From the NCBI RefSeq assembly GCF_000018145.1, contig NC_009952.1:2232001-2296000 (forward strand): 64,000 bases of DNA. Reading direction: 5' to 3'. Source of the stretch: Dinoroseobacter shibae DFL 12 = DSM 16493 (GTDB taxonomy: Bacteria > Pseudomonadota > Alphaproteobacteria > Rhodobacterales > Rhodobacteraceae). This document shows positions 8,071-17,036 of the stretch, one piece after another (positions within the stretch are counted from its first letter, which is position 1; each line of letters begins with the position of its first letter). Both the position numbers and the translations under genes were made by a program. The notes below the pieces were generated by a model, which saw nothing but the letters and a program-made list of their open reading frames with translations, searched no databases and was not told the origin of the DNA.

Positions 8071-9415
8071 GGCCGGTCTGGCGCATGGTCTCGATACAGT
8101 TGTCGAGCGGCATGAAATGGGTGCCGTCGCCGCGCAGGGCGAGGCTGGCGGCCGAGACCGCCTTGATCGCGCCGAGGCCGTTGCGCTCGATGCAGGGGAC
8201 CTGCACGAGCCCTGCGGCCGGGTCGCAGGTCATGCCCAGATGATGCTCCAGCGCGATCTCGGCGGCATTCTCGATCTGCGCGTTGGTGCCGCCCATGGCC
8301 GCGCAGAACCCCGCCGCCGCCATCGCCGACGCGGAGCCCACTTCGCCCTGGCAGCCCATCTCGGCCCCGGAGATCGACGCGTTGTGCTTGATCAGCCCGC
8401 CGATGGCGGAGGCGGTCAGCATGAAGGTGCGCACCCCCTCGGCGGTCGCCCCGATGCAGTGGTCGCGGTAGTACCGGATGACCGCCGGCACGACCCCCGC
8501 GGCCCCGTTGGTGGGCGAGGTCACGACCCGGCCGCCGGCGGCGTTCTCTTCGTTCACCGCCATGGCGTAGACCGACAACCAGTCATTGGCCACGTGAGGC
8601 TGGCTCTGGTTCTGGCCGCGCTCTGCCAGCAGTTGCTCGTGGATCGCCTTCGCGCGGCGCTTGACCTTCAGGCCGCCGGGCAGGATGCCGTCCATCCGCA
8701 GGCCCCGGTCGATACACGCGTCCATCACCGCGCAGACCGCGTCGATGCGCTTGTTCAGGCCCGGGCCGGAATGGGCCTCTTCGTTGGCGCGTTTCATCTG
8801 CGCGATGCTGAGGCCGGAGGCCTGGCCCATTGCCAGCATCTCGGCCGCCGAGCCGAACGGATAGGGATAGCCCATCGCTGCCTTCTCGTCATGCAGATCG
8901 TTGGAGGCGGCAGACTTCTCGCGCTCCAGCTCGGCCTCGGTGACCACGAACCCGCCGCCCACGGAATAGTAGGTCTGGGTCATGTAGAGATTGCCCTGTT
9001 CGTCATAGGCGTTCAGCACGAGCCCGTTGGCATGACCGGGCAAGGGCGGGCCGTAGTCGAACACAAGATCGGTCTCGGGATCGAAGGCCAGTGTGCCCAG
9101 CCCGGGCGGGCTGATGCGCTTGGTCCCGCGGACCTCGGCCTCGAGCTTCTCGGCGGCGTCCGGGTCCAGGGTGTCGGGCAGATACCCGATCAGCCCCAGG
9201 ATCACCGCGCGGTCCGTGGCATGCCCCTTGCCGGTAAAGGCCAGAGAGCCATGGAGTGAGGCGCCGAGGCGGGCAAGCTTGCCCGCGCCGGGAATTCTCT
9301 CGGCCCCGCCGCGCAGATCGTCGAGGAACCGCGCGGCTGCTGTCATCGGCCCCATCGTGTGCGATGAGGACGGACCGACGCCGACCTTGAAGATATCGAA
9401 GACCGACAGGAACAT
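8003..9415 (-). CDS. sdaA: L-serine dehydratase, iron-sulfur type
   Basis: Deaminates L-serine to pyruvate and ammonia with a [4Fe-4S] cluster; this is the exit from the sarcosine/glycine/serine branch into central metabolism. The single-chain protein of about 470 residues carries the N-terminal beta-domain signature [15 protein letters not shown] and, in the alpha domain, [29 protein letters not shown] and the cysteine-containing stretch [17 protein letters not shown]. The ATG at 9415 ([12 protein letters not shown]) is chosen because it matches the usual N-terminus and sits 4 bases after the glyA stop, which implies translational coupling. The frame stays open further upstream, but that is shadow coding of glyA. 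Confidence 0.95.
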   Translation of the reverse strand: MFLSVFDIFKVGVGPSSSHTMGPMTAAARFLDDLRGGAERIPGAGKLARLGASLHGSLAFTGKGHATDRAVILGLIGYLPDTLDPDAAEKLEAEVRGTKRISPPGLGTLAFDPETDLVFDYGPPLPGHANGLVLNAYDEQGNLYMTQTYYSVGGGFVVTEAELEREKSAASNDLHDEKAAMGYPYPFGSAAEMLAMGQASGLSIAQMKRANEEAHSGPGLNKRIDAVCAVMDACIDRGLRMDGILPGGLKVKRRAKAIHEQLLAERGQNQSQPHVANDWLSVYAMAVNEENAAGGRVVTSPTNGAAGVVPAVIRYYRDHCIGATAEGVRTFMLTASAIGGLIKHNASISGAEMGCQGEVGSASAMAAAGFCAAMGGTNAQIENAAEIALEHHLGMTCDPAAGLVQVPCIERNGLGAIKAVSAASLALRGDGTHFMPLDNCIETMRQTGHDMLTKYKETSLGGLAVNLPEC

Positions 9416-9419
9416 CGGA

Positions 9420-10694
9420 CTACACGTCGTCGGCGTAGATCGGATGCGCGGCACACAGGGCGCGCACCTCTTCCAGCACTGCGGCCTCGACGGCGGCGTC
9501 GCCCTCGGCATTCTCGGCAAGCGCGTCGATCACCCGCAGGACAAGCGCGCCCACCTTGCGGAACTCGGCCTCACCGAAACCACGGGTGGTGCCCGCGGAG
9601 GTGCCGAGCCGCACCCCGGAGGTCACGAAGGGCTTTTCCGGGTCGAACGGGATCGCGTTCTTGTTGCAGGTCAGCCCTGCGCGTTCGAGCGCGTTCTCAG
9701 CGGCCTTGCCGGTCACACCCTTGGGGCGCAGGTCCACAAGGACCATGTGGCAATCCGTGCCGCCCGAAACCACGCCCAGCCCGCCTGCAACCAGCACCTC
9801 GGACAGGGCGCGCGCGTTGGCGATCACGTCCTTGGCGTATTGCTTGAAGGACGGCTCCAGCGCTTCGCCGAAGGCCACCGCCTTGGCCGCGATGACATGC
9901 ATCAACGGGCCGCCCTGGTTACCGGGGAACACGGCGGAGTTGAACTTCTTGGCCAGCGCCTCGTCATTGGTCAGGATGATGCCGCCGCGCGGGCCGCGCA
10001 GGGTCTTGTGCGTGGTCGAGGTCACGACATGGGCGTGGGGCACCGGGTCGGGGTATTCGCCCGCCGCGATCAGGCCCGCGTAATGGGCCATGTCCACCAT
10101 CAGCCAGGCGCCCACCTCGTCTGCAATCGCCCGGAAGGCCGCGAAATCCATGTGCCGCGGATAGGCCGAGGCCCCGGCGACGATCAGCTTGGGCTTGGTG
10201 TCCAGCGCGACCTTCCGGACATTGTCCATGTCGATCAGGTGATCGTCCCTCGACACCTCGTAGCTGACCACGTCGAACCACTTGCCGGACATGGTCACCG
10301 GCGAGCCGTGGGTCAGGTGGCCGCCATGGGCCAGGTCGAGACCCATGATCCGGTCACCGGGCTTGAGCAGGGCGAGAAACACCGCCTGGTTGGCCTGGGC
10401 GCCGGAATGCGCCTGCACGTTGGCGAAGCGGGATCCGAACAACTCGCACACCCGGTCGATCGCGATCTGTTCGACCGTGTCGACATGCTCGCACCCGCCA
10501 TAGTAGCGGCGGCCCGGGTAGCCTTCGGCGTATTTGTTGGTCAGAACCGAGCCCTGGGCGCGCAGCACATCGACGCTGACGATGTTTTCGGAGGCGATCA
10601 GTTCGATCTGGGTCTGCTGGCGGTCGAGCTCGTGGCCGATCGCCTCGGCGATGGCGGTGTCGGAGATGCCCGCGGTGTTCAGGGTCTTGAGCAT
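9420..10694 (-). CDS. glyA: Serine hydroxymethyltransferase
   Basis: PLP enzyme of 424 residues that joins glycine and 5,10-methylene-tetrahydrofolate to make serine. Both substrates are products of sarcosine oxidase, whose genes lie just upstream in the same operon. The PLP lysine sits in [16 protein letters not shown]. Other family blocks are [10 protein letters not shown] near the start, [13 protein letters not shown], and [17 protein letters not shown]. The ATG at 10694 is supported by AAGGAG seven bases before it. A second, biosynthetic glyA copy may exist elsewhere; operon context suggests that this copy is catabolic. Confidence 0.96.
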   Translation of the reverse strand: MLKTLNTAGISDTAIAEAIGHELDRQQTQIELIASENIVSVDVLRAQGSVLTNKYAEGYPGRRYYGGCEHVDTVEQIAIDRVCELFGSRFANVQAHSGAQANQAVFLALLKPGDRIMGLDLAHGGHLTHGSPVTMSGKWFDVVSYEVSRDDHLIDMDNVRKVALDTKPKLIVAGASAYPRHMDFAAFRAIADEVGAWLMVDMAHYAGLIAAGEYPDPVPHAHVVTSTTHKTLRGPRGGIILTNDEALAKKFNSAVFPGNQGGPLMHVIAAKAVAFGEALEPSFKQYAKDVIANARALSEVLVAGGLGVVSGGTDCHMVLVDLRPKGVTGKAAENALERAGLTCNKNAIPFDPEKPFVTSGVRLGTSAGTTRGFGEAEFRKVGALVLRVIDALAENAEGDAAVEAAVLEEVRALCAAHPIYADDV

Positions 10695-10727
10695 GGAGAG
10701 GCTCCTTTTCAGGCAAGAGTTATGGGG

Positions 10728-10750
10728 CGCGCCCCCAAGGCGGGGGCGCG
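10728..10750 (-). terminator. GC hairpin in soxG-glyA gap
   Basis: Arms CGCGCCCCC (10728-10736) and GGGGGCGCG (10742-10750) pair perfectly around a 5-base loop in the 82-base gap between soxG and glyA. No U-run follows. It may protect the sox mRNA 3' end or tune the ratio of sox to glyA-sdaA-purU message. Confidence 0.4.
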
Positions 10751-10776
10751 GACATGACCGGGGGATGTGCAGACGG

Positions 10777-11307
10777 TCAGAGACCGACGGCGAGTTCGCG
10801 GGTCGCGATCTCCAGAAGACCGTGCACATGGGGAAAGAACGATCGCCACACTTCCAGGCGGAACGCGTCTTCGCCATCGCGGATCAGCGTGACCTGCGCG
10901 TAGTCGAACACCGTCCGCTTGGCGCCGCCTACCGGGAGGCGCGACAGCTCGAGAGGACAGCCCACCGACAGCAGGTCCAGCGCGGCCGGGCCGGTGATCG
11001 ACAGCGTCATCTCCCGGTCGGAGATGACCACGAGGCTGTGCGGTGTGTCCGCCCGCGCCTTGTCGAAGGCGGACACGACGGCCTGCTGATCCGCTTCGGC
11101 GGCGTGCAGCAGCCACTCGTCCGGCCCTATGCAATAGGCTGCGCGGTCCCCGGACCGGGCGCCCTGCCCGATCTTCGTTGGCAGGGTCAGCCCGAAGGCC
11201 GCGGAGGCCTGTGCCACGTCGGCGGGGGCGATGCGCAGGTTGAACCGGGCCACCGGCGGCAGAACCGCCACGGACACGGCGTCGAAGGATGTCACGGGTG
11301 CATTCAT
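10777..11307 (-). CDS. soxG: Sarcosine oxidase gamma subunit
   Basis: Smallest-but-one subunit (176 residues) of heterotetrameric sarcosine oxidase, the cytoplasmic flavoenzyme that demethylates sarcosine to glycine, feeding the methyl carbon onto tetrahydrofolate with release of hydrogen peroxide. It has the GcvT/YgfZ-like fold signature of SoxG ([48 protein letters not shown] in parts). It begins 13 bases after soxA; the soxA stop overlaps a strong GAGGAGG ribosome site 8 bases before its ATG, so translation is probably coupled. Confidence 0.92.
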   Translation of the reverse strand: MNAPVTSFDAVSVAVLPPVARFNLRIAPADVAQASAAFGLTLPTKIGQGARSGDRAAYCIGPDEWLLHAAEADQQAVVSAFDKARADTPHSLVVISDREMTLSITGPAALDLLSVGCPLELSRLPVGGAKRTVFDYAQVTLIRDGEDAFRLEVWRSFFPHVHGLLEIATRELAVGL

Positions 11308-11320
11308 GGTCCTGGCCTCC

Positions 11321-14300
11321 TCATTCGACCTTCAGGCGGTCGCCCGCCGGGTCATAAAACACGGTTCCGGTCACCTTGGCCGGCACGGCATCGCCGCTTT
11401 CGGTCGGAATGTGCAGCGTGCTGTCCATCCGGTCGAAGCCGCCCTCCACCACCGCCATCGCGATGGACCGTCCGAGGGTTTCGGACCAGTAGGACGAGGT
11501 GACGTGTCCGATCATCTTCATCGGCTTGGCCTGCTTGGGATCGTCCACGATCTGCGCGCCTTCGGCAAGCACGGTCTTGGGGTCTTCGGTCAGCAGGCCG
11601 ACCAGTTGCTTGCGCCCCGGTGCAACGATATCGGGCCGTTGCAGCGAGCGTTTGCCCACGAAATCGGGCTTGGCCTTGCCGATGGCCCAACCGATCCCCG
11701 CATCCTGGGGCGTGACCGTGCCGTCGGTGTCCTGGCCCACGATGATGTAGCCCTTCTCGGCGCGCAGCACGTGCATCGTTTCGGTGCCGTAGGGACAGAT
11801 GTCGTACTGCTGCCCGGCTTCCCAGAGCTTCTCCCACAGGGCCTTGCCATGGCGGGCGGGCACGTTGATCTCGAAGCCCAGCTCGCCGGTGAAGCTGATC
11901 CGGAAGAGCCGCGAGGGGAAGCCCGCGACGGTGCATTCCACCACCGACATGTGCGGGAAGGCATCCGCCGAGATGTCCGCGCCCTCGACGAAGGGGGCGA
12001 GCAGCTTGCGCGCGTTCGGTCCGTTCAGGGCGATGGTCGCCCATTCCTCGGTGGTCGAGGTCAGCCAGACCTTGAGCTCGGGCCATTCGGTCTGGAGGTA
12101 ATCCTCCATCATGTTGAGCACGCGCGCGGCACCGCCGGTCGTGGTGGTGACGTGGAACAGGTCGTCCCGCATCCGTCCGATGACACCGTCGTCCCGGATG
12201 AACCCGTCCTCGCCCAGCAGCAGGCCATAACGGCAGCGGCCGACGCCCAGCTTGGTCCAGGGGTTGGTATACATCCGGTTCATGAACTCCACCGCATCCG
12301 GGCCGGAGACCTCGATCTTGCCCAGGGTGGAGGCATCGAACATGCCCACGCTCTCGCGGGTGGACTTGCACTCGCGGGCCACGGCCTTGTGCATGTCCTC
12401 GCCCGCCTGCGGGAAGTACCAGGCGCGCCGCCACAGGGCGACCGGCTCGAAGGCGGCCCCGTGCTCTTCGGCCCAGGGGTCGATCGGCGTCTTGCGGGTC
12501 ACCTCGAAATGCGCCCCCTTGTGATAGCCGCAGAAGGCCCCGAAGGTGGTCGGCGTATAGGGCGGGCGGAAGGTCGTCAGCCCGACCTGCGGTGCCTCCT
12601 TGCCGAGCGCGTCGGCGGCGATGGTCAGCCCGTTCATGTTGCTGAGCTTGCCCTGGTCGGTCGCCATGCCGTTGGTGGTATAGCGCTTGACGTGTTCGAT
12701 GGACTTCATGCCCTCGCGCACGGCGAGGCGGATGTCCTTGGCGGTCACGTCGTTCTGGAAATCGACGAAGGCCTTGGCCTTGCCCGGGCTGCGATCGGTG
12801 GGCAGCTCCTTCTGGGTGACGCCGGTGCCGGTGCGGTCGTCCGCCACCGCGTAGGTGGCACTCCCGGCGCTGCCGCCGAGCGACTGGACCGCGGCCGCGC
12901 CGGCCTTGGCGCCATCCTCGAGCGCGGACGCGATGCCCCAGAGGCCGCGCCCGGCCCCGGCGATATGCACATCCTCGGACTTCTTGCCGGGCAGGTAGGC
13001 CTTGGACTCGGCATCCCAGTGCAGCGAGCCCTTGGTGTGCGAGAACAGGTGCAGCGACGGCGTCCAGCCCCCGCACATCAGAACCGCATCGCAGAACAGC
13101 AGGTGCCCCGCGCCGACCTTGCCGTCGCGCACCGGGTTGACCCGCAGCGCCTTGATCCGCAGCCGCCCCTTGGTGCCGGTGGCGGTGTAGCCGAGATAGG
13201 TCTTGAGACCCCGGGCCTGCGCCTCGTCGCGCAGGGCCTGGGACACGTCGTTTCGGGTATCGACGATCGCCACGACCGACGCACCGGCATCGGCCATGTC
13301 GAAGGCGCTGTACCAGGCGCTGTCATGGCTGGTCAGCACGACGGGCGACTTGCCCACGAGCACGCCGAAGCGGTTGAGGAAGGTCTGCGCCGCCCCGGCC
13401 ATGAGGATGCCGGGGGTGTCGTTGCCGTCGAACACCATCGGGCGCTCGATGGCGCCCTGGGCCAGAACGACCTCGCGGGCGCGGACACGCCACATCCGTT
13501 CGCGCGGCGCGCCTTCGGGGATTTCCGCCATGTGATCGGTCAGCTTCTCGACCATGCCGATCATGTTCTGGTGATAATAGCCCATTGCCGTGGTACGCGT
13601 CATGCGGCGCACGTTGGGCATGCGGTCAAGCTCGGCCATGGCCCCTTCGAGCCATTCCCAGGCGGGCTGGCCATCGATGGACACGGAGGGCTCGGAGAGC
13701 AGCGTGCCGCCCATCTCGGCATTCTCGTCCACCAGAACGACCTTGGACCCGGCCCGGCCCGCGGTCAGCGCCGCGGCGATCCCCGAGGGCCCCGAGCCCA
13801 CGACCAGCACGTCGCAATGCATGTAGCGGCTCGCATAGGTGTCGGGGTCGACCTCGGTGGGCGCCTTGCCCAGGCCCGCGGCCTTGCGAATCAGCGGCTC
13901 GTAAACGCTGTCCCAGAAGCTGCGGGGCCACATGAAGGTCTTGTAGTAGAACCCGGCGGAGAACAGCATGTAGAGCCGGTCGTTGATCGCGCCGAGGTCG
14001 AATTTCAGCGACGGCCACTTGTTCTGGCTCTCGGTCTCCAGGCCGGGATAGATCTCCTGGATGGTGGCGCGGGTGTTCGGCTCGAACCGGCCCTTGCCGC
14101 GGGTTGTTCCGACCAGCGCATTGGGCTCTTCGGAGCCGGCGGTGACCACCCCACGGGGACGGTGATACTTGAAGCTGCGGCCCATGAGGTGGACGCCATT
14201 GGCCAACAGGGCCGAGGCGACCGTGTCGCCCTTGAGCCCCTCATAGGTCTGGCCGTCGAAGGTGAAGCGGACGGGCGTCTTGCGGTTGACGCGACCCCGG

Positions 14301-14323
14301 CCTTCTACGCGATACTCGGTCAT
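11321..14323 (-). CDS. soxA: Sarcosine oxidase alpha subunit
   Basis: Large subunit of 1000 residues, the usual length. Residues 1-100 form the ferredoxin-like N-terminal segment (VRFTFDGQTYEGLKGDTVASALL); about 165-450 is a dinucleotide-binding domain (VLVVGSGPSGIAAALTAG then VVLVDENAEMGGTLL) that binds NAD; the C-terminal half from about residue 600 is a GcvT-like folate-binding domain (FDASTLGKIEVSGPDAVEFMNRM, GELGFEINVPARHG). It holds the tetrahydrofolate site where the sarcosine methyl group becomes 5,10-methylene-THF. The ATG at 14323 overlaps the soxD stop as ATGA, so coupling with soxD is expected. Confidence 0.96.
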   Translation of the reverse strand: MTEYRVEGRGRVNRKTPVRFTFDGQTYEGLKGDTVASALLANGVHLMGRSFKYHRPRGVVTAGSEEPNALVGTTRGKGRFEPNTRATIQEIYPGLETESQNKWPSLKFDLGAINDRLYMLFSAGFYYKTFMWPRSFWDSVYEPLIRKAAGLGKAPTEVDPDTYASRYMHCDVLVVGSGPSGIAAALTAGRAGSKVVLVDENAEMGGTLLSEPSVSIDGQPAWEWLEGAMAELDRMPNVRRMTRTTAMGYYHQNMIGMVEKLTDHMAEIPEGAPRERMWRVRAREVVLAQGAIERPMVFDGNDTPGILMAGAAQTFLNRFGVLVGKSPVVLTSHDSAWYSAFDMADAGASVVAIVDTRNDVSQALRDEAQARGLKTYLGYTATGTKGRLRIKALRVNPVRDGKVGAGHLLFCDAVLMCGGWTPSLHLFSHTKGSLHWDAESKAYLPGKKSEDVHIAGAGRGLWGIASALEDGAKAGAAAVQSLGGSAGSATYAVADDRTGTGVTQKELPTDRSPGKAKAFVDFQNDVTAKDIRLAVREGMKSIEHVKRYTTNGMATDQGKLSNMNGLTIAADALGKEAPQVGLTTFRPPYTPTTFGAFCGYHKGAHFEVTRKTPIDPWAEEHGAAFEPVALWRRAWYFPQAGEDMHKAVARECKSTRESVGMFDASTLGKIEVSGPDAVEFMNRMYTNPWTKLGVGRCRYGLLLGEDGFIRDDGVIGRMRDDLFHVTTTTGGAARVLNMMEDYLQTEWPELKVWLTSTTEEWATIALNGPNARKLLAPFVEGADISADAFPHMSVVECTVAGFPSRLFRISFTGELGFEINVPARHGKALWEKLWEAGQQYDICPYGTETMHVLRAEKGYIIVGQDTDGTVTPQDAGIGWAIGKAKPDFVGKRSLQRPDIVAPGRKQLVGLLTEDPKTVLAEGAQIVDDPKQAKPMKMIGHVTSSYWSETLGRSIAMAVVEGGFDRMDSTLHIPTESGDAVPAKVTGTVFYDPAGDRLKVE

Positions 14324-14619
14324 TCTGCGGCCTCCAGGCTCTGGGTGTCGGGACGGGCCTCTCCGGCCTTGTAGGTGGTGACGAACCGGTCGCTCACCGT
14401 GTCGCGCAGGGCGTTGAAGAACCGCCCGCATCCATTGATGTGGCGCCAGCGCTCGGCGTGCACGCCCTTGACGTTGGTGCGGATGAACAGGAAATCGCGC
14501 CATTCTTCATCGCTGAGCGCGGAGGGGTCCTTGGGGCGGTCGATATGCGCCTCGCCGGCATAGGCGAATTCCAGCTCGGGGAGGGTCTCGTCGCAATAGG
14601 GGCAGTGGATCAAAAGCAT
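14320..14619 (-). CDS. soxD: Sarcosine oxidase delta subunit
   Basis: Zinc-binding delta subunit of 99 residues, full length for the family. The zinc ligands known for the family fit C6, C9 (HCPYCDE), H60 and C64 (RHINGCGRFFN). The motif FLFIRTNVKGVHAERWRH is diagnostic. The gene lies 12 bases downstream of soxB and its stop overlaps the soxA start by four bases. Confidence 0.95.
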   Translation of the reverse strand: MLLIHCPYCDETLPELEFAYAGEAHIDRPKDPSALSDEEWRDFLFIRTNVKGVHAERWRHINGCGRFFNALRDTVSDRFVTTYKAGEARPDTQSLEAAE

Positions 14620-14631
14620 AATCGTGTCTCC

Positions 14632-15885
14632 TCAGTGCGCAACAGCGGCTGCGGCGGCTTCGTCGATGAGACGGCCGGTGGTGAAGCGTTCGAGCGTGAA
14701 GGGGGCGTTGATCGGGTGTGGTTCGTCCTTGGCCACGGTCCAGGCCAGCGTGTGCGCCGCCCCCGGGGTCGCCTTGAAGCCACCCGTGCCCCAACCGCAG
14801 TTGACGTAGAGCCCCTTGACCGGGGTCTTGCCGAGAATGGCCGACCGGTCGGGGGTCACGTCCACGATGCCGCCCCATTTGCGCAGCATCCGCATCCGGT
14901 TGAAGATCGGGAAGACCTCGCAGATCGCCGACACCGTGTGTTCGATCAGCGGCAGGCCGCCGCGCTGGGAATAGCTGGTGTACTGGTCGGTGCCCGAGCC
15001 GATCACCAGCTCGCCCTTGTCGGACTGGCTGATATAGGCGTGCACGGTGTTCGACATCACGACGCAGGGGAAGACCGGCTTGATCGGTTCCGACACGAGC
15101 GCCTGGAGCGGGTAGCTTTCCAGCGGCATCCGCACGCCCGCGCTGTCCATCACGACCGATGTGTGACCGGCGGCGGACACGGCCACCTTCTTGGCCTTGA
15201 TGAAGCCCTTTGCGGTATCGACGCCCTCGACCGAGCCATCGGCGGCACGGCGGATCGCGATCACGGGGCAGTTCTGGATGATGTCGACGCCGCGCTTGGC
15301 CGCGGCCCGCGCATAGCCCCAGGCCACCGCATCGTGGCGCGCGGTCCCGGCGCGCTTTTGCAGGGCCGCGCCCATCACGGGATAGCGCGCATCGGGCGAG
15401 ATATTGAGCGGCGGGCAGAATTCCTTGGCCTGCTTTGGGGTCAGCCACTGGTTGTCGACGCCGTTCAGCCGGTTGGCATGGATATGGCGCTGGAACGACT
15501 GCACGTCATGCACGTTATGGGCCAGCATCATCACGCCGCGCTTGGAATACATCACGTTGTAGTTCAGCTCGGTCGACAGGTTTTCCCACAGATCGAGTGC
15601 GTGATCGTAGAGCTTCGCGCTCTCGTCATAGAGATAGTTGGAACGGATGATCGTGGTGTTGCGGCCGGTGTTGCCACCCCCGAGCCAGCCCTTCTCGATC
15701 ACGGCGACATTGGTGATGCCGTGCTCCTTGGCCAGGTAGTAGGCCGCGCCCAGCCCGTGGCCGCCAGCGCCGACGATGATGACGTCGTATTCGTCCTTGG
15801 GCTGTTTGTCGGGCCATTGCTCGGGCCAGTTCTTGTGGCCGGTAAGCGCATTTTTCAGCAGCGACATCGCGGAGAAATGGGTCAT
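14632..15885 (-). CDS. soxB: Sarcosine oxidase beta subunit
   Basis: FAD/FMN-carrying catalytic beta subunit of about 417 residues, member of the D-amino-acid-oxidase (DAO) superfamily. The FAD-binding Rossmann motif [18 protein letters not shown] lies near residue 36, followed by [18 protein letters not shown], the region of covalent flavin attachment in SoxB, and the C-terminal [14 protein letters not shown]. The ATG at 15885 is chosen; a TTG six bases upstream is in frame. It is the first gene of soxBDAG-glyA-sdaA-purU and is divergent from a GbdR-like activator. Confidence 0.96.
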   Translation of the reverse strand: MTHFSAMSLLKNALTGHKNWPEQWPDKQPKDEYDVIIVGAGGHGLGAAYYLAKEHGITNVAVIEKGWLGGGNTGRNTTIIRSNYLYDESAKLYDHALDLWENLSTELNYNVMYSKRGVMMLAHNVHDVQSFQRHIHANRLNGVDNQWLTPKQAKEFCPPLNISPDARYPVMGAALQKRAGTARHDAVAWGYARAAAKRGVDIIQNCPVIAIRRAADGSVEGVDTAKGFIKAKKVAVSAAGHTSVVMDSAGVRMPLESYPLQALVSEPIKPVFPCVVMSNTVHAYISQSDKGELVIGSGTDQYTSYSQRGGLPLIEHTVSAICEVFPIFNRMRMLRKWGGIVDVTPDRSAILGKTPVKGLYVNCGWGTGGFKATPGAAHTLAWTVAKDEPHPINAPFTLERFTTGRLIDEAAAAAVAH

Positions 15886-16011
15886 GTGCAAAGCCTCGGA
15901 TGTGGAAGGGTGCGTTCGGTGGACATTGACTCAGAGCACGGCACACGCATTGTATCCTTGCGCCAAAAGCGTAGTATATTCTGGCCAAGTGATCGCGCGG
16001 GAAAGGCCGAA
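15886..16011. promoter_or_regulatory. Divergent soxB / gbdR-like control region
   Basis: The 126-base spacer must hold promoters for the sox operon (minus) and for the AraC-family regulator (plus). It is AT-richer than its surroundings around 15945-15985 (ttgtatccttg and gtagtatattc). I could not fix a clean -35/-10 pair or a clear activator half-site by eye. Confidence 0.5.
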
Positions 16012-16998
16012 ATGAGCACCAAACCAGCCTTGAAGGTCGGCTTCATCCTGACGCGGCAGTTCACCCTGTCGGCGTTCGCGAATTTCGTCGATGTGCTGCG
16101 GCTCGCGGCCGATGAGGGCGACCGCTCCCGGCCGATCCGGTGTTCGTGGAAGGTTCTGTCGGCGACCATGAACCCGGTGGTGTCGAGCTGCGGGATTCCG
16201 GTGCAGCCCGATCAGCGTCTCGGCGATCCGCGCGCCTTTGACTACATGGTCGTTGTGGGCGGACTGATCCCGGCGATCCAGGATCTGAACCCCGACTACA
16301 TCGCCTATCTCAAGCGCACGGCCGAGGCCAATGTCCCAATCGTCGGGGTCTGCACGGGGGCGTTCATCCTGCACCAGGCGGGGCTGATGGAGGGCTATCG
16401 CTGCTGCGTGAGCTGGTTTCATCACAACGATTTTCTCGAACAGTTCGAGGGGCTGATCCCGGTATCGGACCAGATCTTCGTCGTCGACCGCGATCGGCTG
16501 ACCTGTTCCGGGGGGGCAAGCTCGGCCCATCTCGCCGCTTTCCTGGTGGACCGCCATATCGGGCAGGCCGCCGCGCGCAAGAGCCTCAACATCATGATCA
16601 TCGACGAGGCGCAGACCCCGGAGAACCCGCAGCCGGGGCTGCCGCTGGAATTCAGCACCTCGGACAAGCTGGTCCGCAAGGCGCTGCTTCTGATGCGGCA
16701 GAACGTGGCGACGCCGTTGACCGTGGATCAGCTGTCAAAGCGTCTGGGCATCAGCCGTCGCAAGTTGCAACGCCATTTCGGCGAGGCGCTGCAGCTGTCA
16801 CCTGCGGAGGCCGGTATCGCGGTTCGGCTGAATGTCGCGCGCCAGTTGCTGCGGCGCACCGACCAGTCCGTCACGCATATCGCCGCCGCGACGGGGTTTT
16901 GCGATGCGTCCCATTTCAGCAAGGTGTTCCGGGCCCGCGAGGGTGTGCCCCCCGAAACCTGGCGGCGCCAGGCGGTCCCGGAGGACGCCGACGCCTGA
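16012..16998 (+). CDS. GlxA/GbdR-like AraC-family transcriptional activator
   Basis: Regulator of 328 residues with an N-terminal DJ-1/class I amidotransferase-like ligand domain (VCTGAFILHQAGLMEGYRCCVSWFHH, the nucleophile-elbow region) and a C-terminal AraC helix-turn-helix pair (LTVDQLSKRLGISRRKLQRHF and VTHIAAATGFCDASHFSKVFR) from about residue 225. This layout is that of GbdR and SouR, which activate glycine betaine, dimethylglycine and sarcosine genes in Pseudomonas, including sox, glyA, purU and sda genes. Divergent position next to soxB strongly suggests control of that operon, with dimethylglycine or sarcosine as possible signals. The ATG at 16012 follows GAAAGG. Confidence 0.9.
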   Translation: MSTKPALKVGFILTRQFTLSAFANFVDVLRLAADEGDRSRPIRCSWKVLSATMNPVVSSCGIPVQPDQRLGDPRAFDYMVVVGGLIPAIQDLNPDYIAYLKRTAEANVPIVGVCTGAFILHQAGLMEGYRCCVSWFHHNDFLEQFEGLIPVSDQIFVVDRDRLTCSGGASSAHLAAFLVDRHIGQAAARKSLNIMIIDEAQTPENPQPGLPLEFSTSDKLVRKALLLMRQNVATPLTVDQLSKRLGISRRKLQRHFGEALQLSPAEAGIAVRLNVARQLLRRTDQSVTHIAAATGFCDASHFSKVFRAREGVPPETWRRQAVPEDADA

Positions 16999-17000
16999 AC

Positions 17001-17024
17001 GGGCGGGCGCTCCCGCGCCCACCC
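17001..17024. terminator. Hairpin between convergent regulator and BCCT gene
   Basis: GGGCGGGCGC (17001-17010) and GCGCCCACCC (17015-17024) pair over ten bases with one mismatch around loop TCCC, in the 38-base convergent gap. There is no U-run; terminator role is inferred from position. Confidence 0.35.
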
Positions 17025-17036
17025 GATACCGCCGGA

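Noticed and set aside
11231-14374. 1047-residue plus-strand ORF opposite soxA
   Set aside because: Low-complexity His/Gly/Arg-rich shadow of soxA, which has intact flavin/NAD and folate motifs.
14440-16011. Long N-terminal extension of the GbdR-like regulator
   Set aside because: The extension lies antisense to soxD and soxB; homology to the GATase-like domain begins at the ATG at 16012.
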